From assembly GCF_040954835.1 (NCBI RefSeq), contig NC_090703.1, positions 22,209,444 to 22,273,443 of the forward strand: a stretch of DNA of 64,000 nt, given 5' to 3'. The notes under the pieces were generated by a model. The model was not told the DNA's origin. It made no database searches and saw nothing but the letters and a program-made list of their open reading frames with translations. This DNA comes from Lepisosteus oculatus. Lineage: Eukaryota; Chordata; Actinopteri; Semionotiformes; Lepisosteidae. Below, one piece after another: positions 24,187-35,702 of this stretch. The position numbers and the translations under genes were made by a program. Position 1 is the stretch's first letter. Each line of letters begins with the position of its first letter.

Positions 24187-24794
24187 TTGCTCTATGGTAC
24201 ACACCTATAGCAAACGAACACTGAGAAATTAATTTGGCATATACCCTTCCCTCTGGGTTAGTGTACGTACTACATGAGGGCTGGTCTGTACATTTATATT
24301 ATTTTCTTCAATATGTTGATTCTAAGGGAAGAAGCTGTATATCTCGGTTATTTGAGAGTGTTACTCAGTTGTAGTCTACGTGTGACTGATGTGAATTTGC
24401 TCAAATCAGCGCGTTGCAATATTAAATCTTCTTACCGTCTCCTAAGACAATAACTACTGATTTAACTGATTAAGTAGAGTTTAATTCCACGATGATAAGT
24501 ATTAAGAAAGGCATACATTTTCTGTCGTTTGTCTGCAGCGTAAAGAAAAGCTCAATGGTCAAATGTTGGTATTCCTATACTTTTCAGTGGTAAATTAAAC
24601 GTTGCTTGCTCCGTAGTAGATCAAATGTATTAATTCAATATTATAATGGTATAGTCGAAACGGTAGGTACATACAATTAGTAAAATGTAGTTACAGTAAA
24701 TTATAACTATAGTTACTCTTTTCTTTTAAAACCTCAGTAGTTAACATTAAGAAAACGCGAATAAACGGCACAAATGCTTCTTCGACATGTAGGC

Positions 24795-25228
24795 CAGAGA
24801 TTTCCAACCCCGAGCACTGATTCAGCACGTTTTTGCTCCAGCGGAGTTGTTAATCACAGGCTAATTTAGTTCAGTTTTCTATTTGTGTTATAGCTGTAAA
24901 CAGCTCTTACTAGATTATCAATAGGTGATGGACAGGCACAGGCGGGAATGAGATTGTACCAGAGACGTCTACCTACAGTGAGACGGTTTCCTCCCGCAGT
25001 TCCAGATGGTTATATTTCAGGCCGCACACCTGGACGAGGGCAGCTCTGAAACTCAGAAATTGGTAGAGGGCTGATGGCAATTGCAAATCACATTTGACCG
25101 TTTCTTTTAACAGCTGAAAGCAATTTTATACATCGGAGCCAAATAGAAAACTGAAATCGATTAGGCTGTGATGAATAACTTAACTGTTGAACAAAACCCA
25201 CACCTGGACCAAAGTTGGGACCCACTCC
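24795..25228. mobile_element. Foldback (MITE-like) element with long diverged inverted ends
   Basis: The left end (TTTCCAACCCCGAG, then GTTAATCACAGGCTAAT, TCAGTTTTCTATTTG) recurs inverted at the right end: CAAATAGAAAACTGA, ATTAGGCTGTGATGAAT, CCAAAGTTGGGACCCA. Inverted ends of roughly 110 bp flank about 210 bp of unique sequence without coding capacity. It fits a non-autonomous DNA element; the exact termini and target duplication are not clear. Confidence 0.55.
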
Positions 25229-25407
25229 CAGATATGTGCTTTCAGATCCCTGGATATTATATCCCTGGAGGATATAAGGAAGACTGTTTATTAATTAATA
25301 TGGAATTATATTTCTGATTATGTATAGAATTCGTGTTATTACTAAAGGACGAGACAAAAGGGTAGGAGGACTAAATGTGAATTTGTGCCTAGGATGATAG
25401 TATATTG

Positions 25408-25885
25408 GACAGCATGGTGGTTAGTATTGCTGTCTACAACACTGGGACGTGGAGTTTGTGTGTTTTCCACTTGCCCGTATGCGTTTCATCATAACATCGC
25501 TTTATTAGCCCTATACAATTTCTCGCATTAGGAATTCGCCTTTTTGTATACCCCAGTTTGCTCTCCATGAGAGAGCAGTTGGGGTTAAGACTGCTCAACG
25601 GAGTAGGATTCCTCTGGCAGATGCGGTATTTGAACCGGCAACCTTCCGGCCACAGGTGCAAATCCTTAGCCACAGAGCCACAGCTCCGCCCACTTCCTCC
25701 TGGTAGGTCGGTTTTCTTACACACAATTTAACGACGTACTGTTTTCGGGGGGAATTGTCCCTGGCGGGAGTCTGTGTGTGTCTGTGGTCGTCCCGTCTAG
25801 GTTGTAACCTGCCTCCCTTGCTTGCCGAGATACGCCCTGATGCTCCGCGACCCTGAATTGGATGAAGCGGTTAGAAATTGTATGG
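25408..25885 (+). repeat. V-SINE copy interrupted by a tRNA-derived SINE
   Basis: The head GGACAGCATGGTGG..TAGTATTGCTGTC and part of the core (GTGGAGTTTGTGTGTTTTCC) precede the insertion. After it come TTCCTCCTGGTAGGTCGGTT, CCCGTCTAGGTTGTAACCTG, CCCTTGCTTGC and the 3' end GCGACCCTGAATTGGATGAA with GCGGTTAGAAA. The arrangement shows that the V-SINE was already resident when the second SINE inserted. Confidence 0.65.
25484..25691 (-). repeat. tRNA-derived SINE inserted in a V-SINE, minus strand
   Basis: Read on the minus strand it begins GGGCGGAGCTGTGGCTCTG. A-box-like TGGCTCTGTGGCTAA lies at 25680..25666 and B-box GGTTCAAATACC at 25636..25625, spaced as in RNA polymerase III promoters. A non-tRNA body follows and ends near GGGCTAATAAAGCGATG. 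No acceptor or anticodon stem pairs as a working tRNA would, so this is a SINE and not a tRNA gene. Confidence 0.65.
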
Positions 25886-28800
25886 AAGACAGTACAATGG
25901 CACAGACTTGAGTTGACTTTGTGAATTAAAGAGAACCAACTAATTGCAATATTCTATCAATACACTGACAGAAAGGCAAAATCTTCATCTCTGCAAAACA
26001 AACAGCGCAGAGCATATTAAAACTACACTATGTCCCCAGCAGAGGTCGTTATATGTCTTTTAAATGTCCAAAAAATCAAAGTAGCCGTTCTCTGAACCTT
26101 CTTAATCTCCTTGTCCTGTAGTTTAAAAATCCTTTTAGGCGTCCATTTACCCGGATCTCAAAATCATCCATACTTACAAAACTTTTTTTTCTGTAAAGCT
26201 CTTTTTAACGATTGAAACATTCCAGTCTGCCGTAGTAAAATACACATTTTCATAGTTTTGTTAAAGCAATGATCCCCGTTATCTTAAGTGTCTTTCTATA
26301 ATAATATCTGTAAATCCCACAATTTCATTGACAAAAACCTGCTCGAACGATGATTGTTTTATACACCATCGACCTGAAATAAACCATCCCTCCAAATGAA
26401 AACTTGCCTTTTTTTATTTATGTTTTTAAACATGATCATTTGGTGCGATAGATTCTTCAACCACATGTCACGTTATAAATGACAATTCCGTTACCTTACG
26501 GAGAATTTTGTTTCTTGTTTGCTGTCTTAGTTATGTCTTTGAAAAGACCTTAGCAGCATGATTATGATTCTGTAGCTATGCTTAAACGTCTTCTACACAT
26601 TGGAGGAGAACGACATTAGAGATTTCTCTTTCAAAGTATGCAAAAACATCATAATTTAAATGTTTATACACGTTTATATAAACGTGAGTAATGTTTTTGT
26701 TACTGTGTAAGAATGACACGTTCTGTGTTATAGTCCAAGCCTTTGTTTGGCAACAATTTATACAGCAACAATAATAGTGCTTTTTCAAAGTTCATAAGCA
26801 TATTTTTCATAATCGCACGTAATATCATCTTCCCTCTGGCACGGGACCATTTGTCTTTTTAGTTCAAGAAACGAACGCTTTAAACAATAAAGTACAATGA
26901 AAAAATTCCTCCCTCCATCCATCTCGCGAGCTGGTTGAAGCAGAATGACCTCATCGTCTTCTAGCAAGAGTACTAACTGCGCTGTGGGCGGCTGAGGCTG
27001 AACGGACAACTTACGTACAGAGACATCAAGCAATCTCTCTCCTCCAAAGAAGTGGAGTCTTAGAATCACTTTTATTGCATTAGTCTCATGCAATAGTATC
27101 TACACACTGTGTGTTTGCATGGGAGAGTGAGCAGTAAAGAGCATTCTTAAGATACTCCAGTTACTGCCAAATTTAACGACATCAAGGCTACGTTCTCCAA
27201 AGCACAAGGTTTGGAATAGTTTCAGTTAAACCATTTTTGGAGTTCGGTGTTTTAAACTCCATCGAATGTATCATCCACGTTCAGTCAGTGCAGGGCTCTT
27301 GCGATTTCTCAGAAATAACCACTAGCTAAGCTTTTGCAATGGTAGAATACATACTTATTCTTAACTCTGAATAAAAACGACCTCTTTCAGTAGAAGGAGT
27401 TTTAAATAAAGAATTTTGCGAATCGTGCGACGTAGCAAGATTCTAAAGACAGGCTCGTAATAATCTTTATTTTACATGGCGCCTATCTTTTCATTCCTTG
27501 GCTGGTCTCGTATATGAGATATACCGGTTTTTAATACAAACAGTACTGAAACTGTACCTCAAAAGTAAGGCGGGAAACATTGTTCTTAAAATACTATTTT
27601 TTTACATTGAAGATTGATTTATATTATCTTCAATTTCCCAGGTTAATTGCTTAACCACTTATTTTAAATAAAATAAATTGCTGTTTGGTATATATATATT
27701 GCTCGTGGAGTTTCAGAATGATATTCTCTGGCTTGTTGGAAGTATCTGAAACTACAAAATTCTAAACAGTAGTCCAGTACTAATGAAAGCACGTGTCCAC
27801 CTCTTGTTCATTATCCAGAGATAAATGTGTACAATATGTATTTACCTGTCGTTTTTGTTTCATATATGGAGCACAATTAAATATCTGTCTTGGTTTGCTT
27901 AAATATCGAAAAGCCAATTACTTTTTTTTTAAATCATGATATACTCTAAATATCGTATAGGAAAGACTGGACCTGTGTCATTATGGCATTTGTATTAAGT
28001 ACCCGATATACCGTTAAGCATAAGCTTGTTCCATAATCGTTACTTATTGCGAGCTTATGTAGAGGTTTTATCATCTATCGATTACACCAAAAATAGAACT
28101 ATGCACAAGCTACATTAAAAATTAATTTAATTTTAAATGCTTTGACGTTGTTGCCTAATACGCTCTGTTGTTAATGCGAAAAACAACTACAATTTAAATA
28201 TTCTTTTAATAGTTATACCAGTGTCTTCTAATACAAAATAACGAAATATTGACCGGTATTCATAAAACATTTTGCTCTTACCGATACTATTGCAAAATTT
28301 ATAAAGATTATAATGAAAAGTAAGATGCTCTAGAGTATAACAGTATGATTCGACTAATGAATGACGTGTTAAGTAATTTTTCACCTTTACTGCTTACAGT
28401 ATGTGGCCGTCTTAGGCCTTAATGAAAAAAAAAACCCGAAGGTAACAAGGAATTGCATGATAGCATTTAATGAATGTAAGCCATTAAGACAATATTTTAA
28501 TTACTCTTAATTGTGTGATGAGTGTTTGCACACGCAAGAAATAAGATTCATTGGTATAGTTAGAATTTGGCGACTGACAAGCGCAATGCAAATTTATGTG
28601 CAGATGTTTCGGGAATTTCGGATGCTTAGGCCCTTTGCGTTTTCAGGCATACAATAAAGACTCTCCTTCTCATCTGCACCATTTCTCTTCAAAGTGAAAA
28701 AGGGCTAATAACGTACCGGCTATATTATGTTAAATTAGTTATGCTTTTTTTGCTTATTTTGTGAAAAGTTACATTTCTTAACAATACTTTCCTAGCCATG

Positions 28801-30839
28801 AAAATTGTTTCGTTAGCAAAAATCACAAACCGTATTTCAGTGTTGACCAGCATTAGGTTTATAGCAACTAAATGTAGCGCATGCAAAATGTCGAGCATTA
28901 ATAAAGCAGATACCTTTATTTCCTTTTAAGCAGCCCTGGATGTATTATACTTTTTGATGAATGTGGTAGTAGTCGTAGCGGAATCACTGGTAGTTCGACA
29001 CGAGTGCTGCTCTTGGTTATTTTCTGTGGATATTTATTTTACTAGAAAAATACGCGAAACTCTGTCGCTATGGGTTTCACATTTTATATTACTGCAAAAC
29101 TTTACAGGATTTCATATTATTGTAATAATTCTTCTGTATCTCGTGCGTAGCCGAAGCATTGGTATTATTAAATCACCCGAAAACCATTGAAGCCCCTTCT
29201 GTCTGTATTTTGAGATGCTTAGTAATCTAGCACGAATAACATTTAACATAGACGACCGAGGGTATCAGTTGACCTTAAAGATGACTAGTTACACTGGGGA
29301 ATTTCAGTCTAGTCATCAGTAGTGGTGTCATCGGTCCTCCTTAACTCCAACCCAGCCCCCTCCTTTGTGAGAAAAGAATTCAGCACAAAGGTATTGATAA
29401 TAATCTTTCCTGGAAGAAAATGTTCAGTGTAATTTGACAAAACTAACTGTTCAGATAACGAAAACGGGATAATTAAACTGTCATTCATGTAACCCTGAAA
29501 TATAACATGCATCGTATCAAATGTTATATAAAGTTTCCATATATTTATAGTATAACATTCAATAAATTATTCGGAATTAAAATGGTGCAGTATTTTCCAT
29601 ACCAAAGTTATTTTTCTGTTTATAGAGTATTTTCTTTAAAGGTCCTCCAGAAGTTATCACGAATCTTTTTCTTTAATGGCAGAGTCTGAATTTGCTGAAT
29701 TTGCTCGCACACAATGCAGTTCCAGCTGTCAGTGCTTTGAAATGATTACATATAAATGCTATATAATGTTTGCCAAGATCTATATTTACACACCATGTTG
29801 ACTATGTGAGTTTAGAGCTTAGGTTAAAGCATTTTAAACTCCCTTTTATGTACCAATGTATTCCCCTTCCTATATACACCCAAAAAGTGTTGAAAACGGC
29901 ACAGCAACAGGAACAATAATCTATTGAGTTAAATCAACACTGTAATGTAATTTTTCCCTAAACGTAGATCTTCCACGCCTCAAGAAATCGTTCCAGTCCT
30001 AGAAAAATAAAAATGGTTAGTGTTCGCTGATTTCAACCCAAAACTGCTATACTTATCTTAATAGGTTTATGAGTTTAGGTATCGCGTTTCCTCTGTATTG
30101 TTGTTCTCTGTGTTCTTTGCTAGCAATTCTAAATAATCCAGCATTTTATAAACACCCATACACAATATATGCGTTCATTCTCAGTGGGGTATCTAATTTA
30201 ATTAGTATTGATTTTAACACCTGCAACAGGAGAAAAGTTACACAGAAGTGTTGGAACTTGTATATCTCGCTTTAAATTTCCATTTTCAGCTTCCTCGAGC
30301 AGGTGACTGATGTACTGTATATCCTCTCTGGGGTTCCTTGATTGAACTAGTAAAAGTCGTGTTCCATAAGCTTCAGGGATTGCTCCATCGAAGAAAAATT
30401 ACCCCTCCCTGAACTGAGAACCTGACAACCAATTAACTTATCAATAAATTAGTAGAACCGGGCGAAAACAAAATGCAGTATAACTCGATTTTGCGCTTTT
30501 CAACAAAATAATAAGCTCTCTTAAACAACGACTGCGTTAAAGTAAACCTGTATAAAACGATTCCGCAAGTCGCACATCAGGTGAAGTTTAATACCATTTG
30601 GCTACGTTGTGGTTAATTATATCAAAACATCGTTGAAACAACCTCCAATTTTTGACGGTAATTCTGATTTTCTTTATACTGGATGCGTAACTGAAATTGA
30701 TCATGTACTGGATCGTTGCTCTCTTTCCATAAATCATTTTGTATCCTATGATTTAACGTCAAAATTAACAGGTTTCGAAACATCTCAGATTCCAACAGAA
30801 ACAAATGTTGCTGCCCATTTTCAATGCACAGACAAGACC

Positions 30840-31050
30840 CGAAAGATTTAAAGAAACCCGCGGGGCTGTCTTTATTTTTCCCTGCTTCCTCGAGCTTCGT
30901 GTGCTCGTGGGCTCACCTCTCCCGGAGCACTGAAGTGCTATCACCGCCGGAGGGTTTTACTTCGCTGATGTTAACTCTCATACCGAAACCTTCGTTCTCC
31001 TGAGCGGGTTTCTTGGCCGGTGAATGAGGACTTCTGAATTGAAGCAAAGT
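30840..31050 (+). promoter_or_regulatory. CpG-richer block 1.0 to 1.2 kb upstream of the nkx2.1 start
   Basis: A short GC-rich stretch with CCGCGG and several CpGs stands out from AT-rich neighbours. Mammalian NKX2-1 has an upstream promoter with a 5' exon, so this is one possible location for an equivalent. I see no convincing TATA box or strong donor site in it. Confidence 0.25.
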
Positions 31051-31749
31051 GATCCTTATGTCCTAATATCAAACATAGTCACAATACGGTCAATCATTTA
31101 CGCAACCACTTTACCAGGAGATATTTAGGGTTTTTTTTTCCTCCACAGTCGCAAGTGCACTTTTGCATTTCTAAGTACGATCAAGCATAATGCAAACACG
31201 GTTTACAAGTGCAATCACTGGATGGCTCTCAGATCCATTAAAAGTCAGGGGTTCAACCGAAGCTTTTGAAATTGTTTCCAGTATTAAGTGGTTTCCCTAA
31301 ACTCTTAAGTCATTACTCATTTTTATTTATGTATATATAGTGTTTGTGTACTTGTATGCAGATTGATAGAACAGATAAGTTTGATAGATTGATACGAACA
31401 TACCTAACCAAAAGTCTTGGGCTATGAATCTGGGTACTGGAGATAACGGAAATAATAGTGCTGTATACAGATACATTAAAGTGAATTTTATTCTTAAACC
31501 GAGAAATTGGTGAGACAGGAAACCTTCTCTCTATCGATGTCTTCCTCGCCTAACACACTGCAGGTTTTGGATATTCTTGACAATGCAATCCACACGTGTT
31601 CGGATCTGTGCTGAATGCAGGAGCTGCGTTTTAAAAGAACGCCATTTGCACAAACTTTCACTTACCACAAACTAAAGTTTACAAAGGATCGGCAACGGAG
31701 CATTTAGGCAGCCCGTATCATTTAACATAGCAGAAAACACAACCACATT

Positions 31750-32041
31750 TCTGACAAGGGGAAAACTTAAAGGTGTTTACCTTGTGATCAGCACGTAAGC
31801 TAATTATGCCGGGGAGCGATGTGGATAGGGCTTCTTTGTATTGTTGCCCTGGCTGCTTACGCCCCGCCTCTGGTGGCAGCCTTAAACCTGGCGCCTAGCT
31901 AAAACAAACGAAAGAAAGCCCCGAGCCTCCACTCAATCCAATTAAGGCGGACTTCAGCCACTCTCTTACGTGTTCATCCAACAAGATCGACGCTGAGACA
32001 GCAGTAACAGGGCTTTGTCAAAAAAAAAGATTGCCTTGCCT
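31750..32041 (+). promoter_or_regulatory. nkx2.1: nkx2.1 proximal promoter region
   Basis: Upstream of the coding start are a forkhead-type TGTTTAC (31774..31780), a GC box in GCCCCGCCTC (31861..31870) and CACTCAA (31930..31936), the core of the TTF-1 binding consensus. No TATA box is present. FOXA factors and NKX2-1 itself are known regulators of mammalian NKX2-1 promoters, so the combination fits, but each site is short. A possible 5' exon may end at GCAC before GTAAGC (31795). Confidence 0.45.
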
Positions 32042-32061
32042 TCTAATTTTTCCCCCTCCAG
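32042..32061 (+). other. nkx2.1: Probable splice acceptor ten bases before the nkx2.1 start codon
   Basis: TCTAATTTTTCCCCCTCCAG is a strong 3' splice-site match, with a long pyrimidine tract and CAG, placed 10 bp before ATG at 32072. Human NKX2-1 has an intron at essentially this place, separating a 5' exon from the exon that starts with Met-Ser-Met-Ser-Pro-Lys. A donor at 31795 would give a 267-bp intron, but the donor choice is a guess. Confidence 0.5.
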
Positions 32062-32071
32062 CCACAGAACA

Positions 32072-34230
32072 ATGTCGATGAGTCCCAAGCATACGACTCC
32101 TTTCTCTGTTTCCGATATCTTGAGTCCCCTTGAGGAGAGCTACAAGAAAGTAAGTATGGAGGGCAACAATTTAGGGGCTCCCCTGACAGCTTACCGGCAA
32201 CCGCAGGTCTCTCAGGCGGCTATGCAGCAACACCACATGGGGCACAACGGGACTGTGCCCGCTACCTACCACATGGCTGCCGCGGGGGTGCCCCAGCTTT
32301 CTCACACTGCCATGGGGGGCTACTGCAACGGCAACTTGGGCAACATGAGCGAGCTTCCGCCTTACCAGGAGACCATGAGAAACAGCACCTCGGCCACCGG
32401 GTGGTACGGAGCCAATCCGGATCCGCGCTTTTCTACAAGTAAGTGGAACTCGAGTCTGACTAATTAATATGGGCAGATGATGGAGAGCACCCAGCGCACA
32501 CCCGGTCAAACTTCGGGAAGGAACCGCTAATAGTATAAAGAAAACTATTTCAACTCATGATAACATCAAAGTGATAAACTCGTTGTATCTGTGGAATGTC
32601 AAAACCGAACAAAATGACCTAAATAAAATAGATGGAATTGCGGGTTTCTCTCAGGGAGGTTTGAATGTGACCATTTTGCGCCATTTACATAGTCAGATTT
32701 GGTTTTCAAAATGAATCTCAGGAATACGCACTGAACGATTTGTTATCAGTCATATAACGACTGAATCAGTGTTACTCTTAGGAATTTCAGTATTTTATAG
32801 TTTGTGAGTCTTTTCGAAAAATGGAAATTGCACCGAGGTACTTAAATTAACAGAGTTGTCACTGATGTACTTCGGTGTTCTTTGTTATTGTGTGTTCTTT
32901 CCGTCGTCTTTCTTGCTTTCATCCCTCAGATTTTTGCTGGGAGTTTTTTCCCTGTATACTAAGGCCTATTGCAGCGTTGAATCACATAAAATAACTTATA
33001 CATGACTGTTTTTCCATTTTAGTTTAATTGTCAGCCAGTAATATGTAGGACGCTTATATTTAACACACCGTGTCAAATCATTGATTTCAATGATTCGTTT
33101 TTTCAAATTTGTATTATGATAATTGTATTATATCCGATTTTCCAAGTATTCCTTACGTACAAGATTTTGTATTGCCCACAGCGAAAAAGCAGCCGCAATA
33201 AACCCTACTGACAAACCTCGTTGTTACTTATCATAACCGACGACTTTGTATGTGAATGTTTTTTTTATTATTATTATGCAAAATGGACTTTCTGTAAACT
33301 ACAGAAAAGGAGAGAGCATAACGTTTTTTTCTAATTTTTCAAACACAGAATATGAACAGTGCAGACGCAGAAGGGGTGACTGAAACAATTTATTTGTGTG
33401 GTCTAGTTTGTTTTTTACTATGGAAACCAACGTTACCGTAGTGGTTGCGAACTTTTATTCTCAGAAACGTTTCTAAACTGTGAGGCGTCTTGGGAGAAAG
33501 GCATGGCGTTTTTTTTTCTGTTTTCTTATTTGCTAACGCCTTTCTCTTCTCTCCAGTTTCTCGCTTCATGGGGTCATCTTCCGGAATGAATATGAGTGGC
33601 ATGGGCAGCCTGGGTTCTTTGGCAGACGTCGGCAAGAGCATGGGCCCACTGCAGAGCACTCCGAGGAGAAAGCGGAGGGTGCTGTTTTCTCAAGCCCAGG
33701 TTTACGAGCTAGAGAGACGGTTCAAGCAACAGAAATACCTCTCGGCCCCAGAAAGAGAACACTTGGCCAGCATGATCCACCTCACGCCGACTCAGGTCAA
33801 AATCTGGTTCCAGAATCACCGGTACAAGATGAAACGACAAGCCAAAGATAAGGTGAGCCAACAACAGATGCAACAAGACTCCAGCTCGTGCCAGCAGCAG
33901 CAGCAGTCTCCCAGAAGAGTAGCTGTGCCAGTGTTAGTCAAGGACGGCAAGCCCTGCCAGGGAGGCACAAATACACCGACCACTGCCATCCAGAGTCATC
34001 ATCAGCAAGGGAGTAACGTTATGACGGTTTCCACTAGCACCACGGCGATGGGACAGCATCAGAGCCAACAAGCAGGCAGCGCCGGCCATTCTCCAGATTT
34101 AGTTCAACATTCCGCCAGCCCCTCGTCTCTTCAGAGCCAGGTGTCCGGTTTGTCTCACCTAAACTCTGCTAGTTCTGAATATGGCACCGCTATGCCTTGC
34201 TCCGCTCTGTTGTACGGCAGGACCTGGTGA
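32072..34230 (+). CDS. nkx2.1: Homeobox protein Nkx2.1 (thyroid transcription factor 1), two coding exons
   Basis: Nuclear NK2-class transcription factor required in vertebrates for ventral forebrain (hypothalamus), thyroid and lung or related foregut development. The coding sequence is join(32072..32438, 33557..34230), 346 aa, ending in TGA. The donor GTAAGT at 32439 and acceptor TTCTCTCCAG ending at 33556 join in phase 1, at Ile123 of the RF-ST-I-SRFMG segment. The TN motif [19 protein letters not shown] is near residues 8-26. The homeodomain is residues 159-218, with Asn51 at 209 and Tyr54 at 212. A Gln-rich linker (224-239) precedes the NK2-specific domain [15 protein letters not shown] (242-256), and the protein ends LLYGRTW. 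The length is slightly below the human 371 aa because Ala/Gly-rich tracts are absent, as in fish. ATG 32072 has A at -3 and is the first in-frame ATG; the open frame upstream starts only at TTG 32015. The exon 1 sequence looks most like nkx2.1a of zebrafish, and nkx2.4 is less likely given the linkage to nkx2.9. Confidence 0.96.
32439..33556 (+). other. nkx2.1: nkx2.1 intron between the coding exons
   Basis: A 1118-bp intron with GTAAGT donor and TTTCTCTTCTCTCCAG acceptor, at the conserved position before the SRFMG segment. Retention would add nine codons and stop at 32465..32467, giving a protein without a homeodomain. No repeat is recognised in it. Confidence 0.92.
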
Positions 34231-34853
34231 CATAACCCCGCCGCAGACTGTTGTGTAAACTCGGACAGCCATTGCTGCAGTTCCAAAGTCTTTTAAAAAA
34301 AAGTAAATCCTATTTACTTTCAGTTGGATTTGCAGACGACTAACTGGGTTAAAAAAGGGGGTAACGAGTCAATCAGCAAACTAGAAAGTCCCGTGGAGGT
34401 GGGAAGTATTCACATCGCGTTGAATAGGGAAAAGCAATCCCATATTCTTTTATACCAGTTTTAACTATTAGAGCCAACGTGGCCGAGGAAGATGTCATTT
34501 AAATACAATTTTGTGTTGGGGAAATAACGAGCGAGTCCATTCCTAAATCAGACGCGTCCTTTGTGTGGGCTATCAAAGACTTTTATAGGGGTAATATAAC
34601 GTGGCTCCGATTTCTAATAGATTTTAATGTAAAACGTAGCTGTATATTTCTGTAAAAGGTTTGGATTGGATACATAGTTTTTAGTAAACTGTATATTATG
34701 TTGTATAAAGTTTTTATCGCCATTGGAAGGTTGCTTGTATTATATTTGAGTTTAACTGTTATTTGACCGCGTACGTTTTATTTTCTTGTAACTTATATAG
34801 ATATTTGGCATAAATATAGTCATACAAACCTATTAATAAATTATGAAAATAAA
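34231..34853 (+). terminator. nkx2.1: nkx2.1 3' UTR and poly(A) signals
   Basis: The first AATAAA after the stop codon is at 34835..34840, with a second at 34848..34853, giving a 3' UTR of about 610 to 640 nt. AAAGTAAATCCTATTTACTTT (34302..34321) can form a short hairpin. Another AATAAA at 34977 could serve a longer form. Confidence 0.65.
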
Positions 34854-35610
34854 ATTCATATTCCTTTATTGAACTTGAGCGTAAAGTGGATGTCATTAAT
34901 GCTCGTTAGAGCACCAGGAAAAAGATACCGCATCAATACACTATTATTAAATGCAATTTATTGGCTGTTCATTCAAATAAAAATTCTGGACAAACATAAT
35001 AATTTATTTTGACAGCACAGGTGACAAAAATCGAATAATAACTGGCAAGCTGAAATACAAAAATTGCTGCCTTTACCATTGGAAGCTAAAAAATTTTGCG
35101 TAGTTGTGGGTTATCGGTGGACTTCTGGAAGAAAATTACTGGCCTTTGGTCTGATAGGACTTAAAAACGCATTTGCCAAAGGTGTGTGCGCGTGTGGGAA
35201 AACTAAATATTTGAAAGGGCCCAATGCGGCCGTGGAATGAATTTAATAAATAGTGCAATAGTCCCCCTGTAGTACACGAGCAAAAAGAAAAAAAGTGTAT
35301 ACTCATGTTATTTAAACAGAGCTAGACGTAGGTTTACTATTATAGCTTGCCGTCTAGGGCTGTTCAAAGTCCACAAACAGTAGTGATCATGGATCAGGCT
35401 GTAGGGCTCGTCACGAATTCAGATATTATTAAAATGTTGATGTTATGATGGGGATTCGAGTAAATGACAATGGCAATGTCTCTCTTGCGAATGCAGCGTT
35501 TAGTTGCTCTTTTGTTCGATTCTGTGAAAGGTTATCGTTAGCATGAAAGAAATTCGGTCCGCCGGTGCCAGCTCGTGTAACGAACTCTTCGGCTATTCCT
35601 ACGTATTATT

Positions 35611-35702
35611 TATATATTGTAACGCAACGGGGGCTCAGGTCACCTGCTCTGGTACGCCGGCTCTTACACAGTACCTGTCGGCCGTAAGCGTTACAATATA
35701 TA
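35611..35702. repeat. Small inverted-repeat element flanked by TA-rich sequence
   Basis: TATATATTGTAACGC (35611..35625) and GCGTTACAATATATA (35688..35702) are perfect 15-bp inverted repeats around a 62-bp GC-rich centre. If the unit is TTGTAACGC..GCGTTACAA (80 bp, 35617..35696), the flanking TATATA would be a target duplication, as for TA-specific MITEs. It could also be a cruciform-forming regulatory sequence. No second copy is present in the window. Confidence 0.45.

Larger units (their letters stand above)
20580..30840. other. CpG-retaining, repeat-poor intergenic DNA upstream of nkx2.1
   Basis: CpG reappears abruptly near 20.58 kb (10 in 300 bp from 24001) and repeats become rare: only the foldback at 24795 and the nested SINEs at 25408 are recognised. 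Open frames reach 102 codons without recognisable products. The segment at 28000..30300 is AT-rich and featureless. It probably holds long-range control elements, of which the TAATTA cluster at 24015 is the clearest. Confidence 0.5.

Noticed and set aside
25620..25691. Functional tRNA gene on the minus strand
   Set aside because: A- and B-box-like sequences are present, but they continue into a SINE body and no full cloverleaf pairs; it sits inside another SINE.
32015..32071. N-terminal extension of Nkx2.1 by 19 residues
   Set aside because: The frame is open but starts with TTG, the Lys-rich part comes from an A run, and a splice acceptor ends at 32061. ATG 32072 matches the conserved family start.
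32171..32509. 112-codon minus-strand open frame
   Set aside because: It is the antisense shadow of nkx2.1 coding exon 1.
33490..33556. Coding sequence just upstream of nkx2.1 exon 2
   Set aside because: It is the open intron end (pyrimidine tract and CAG acceptor), not exon; the family sequence continues from exon 1 at 32438.
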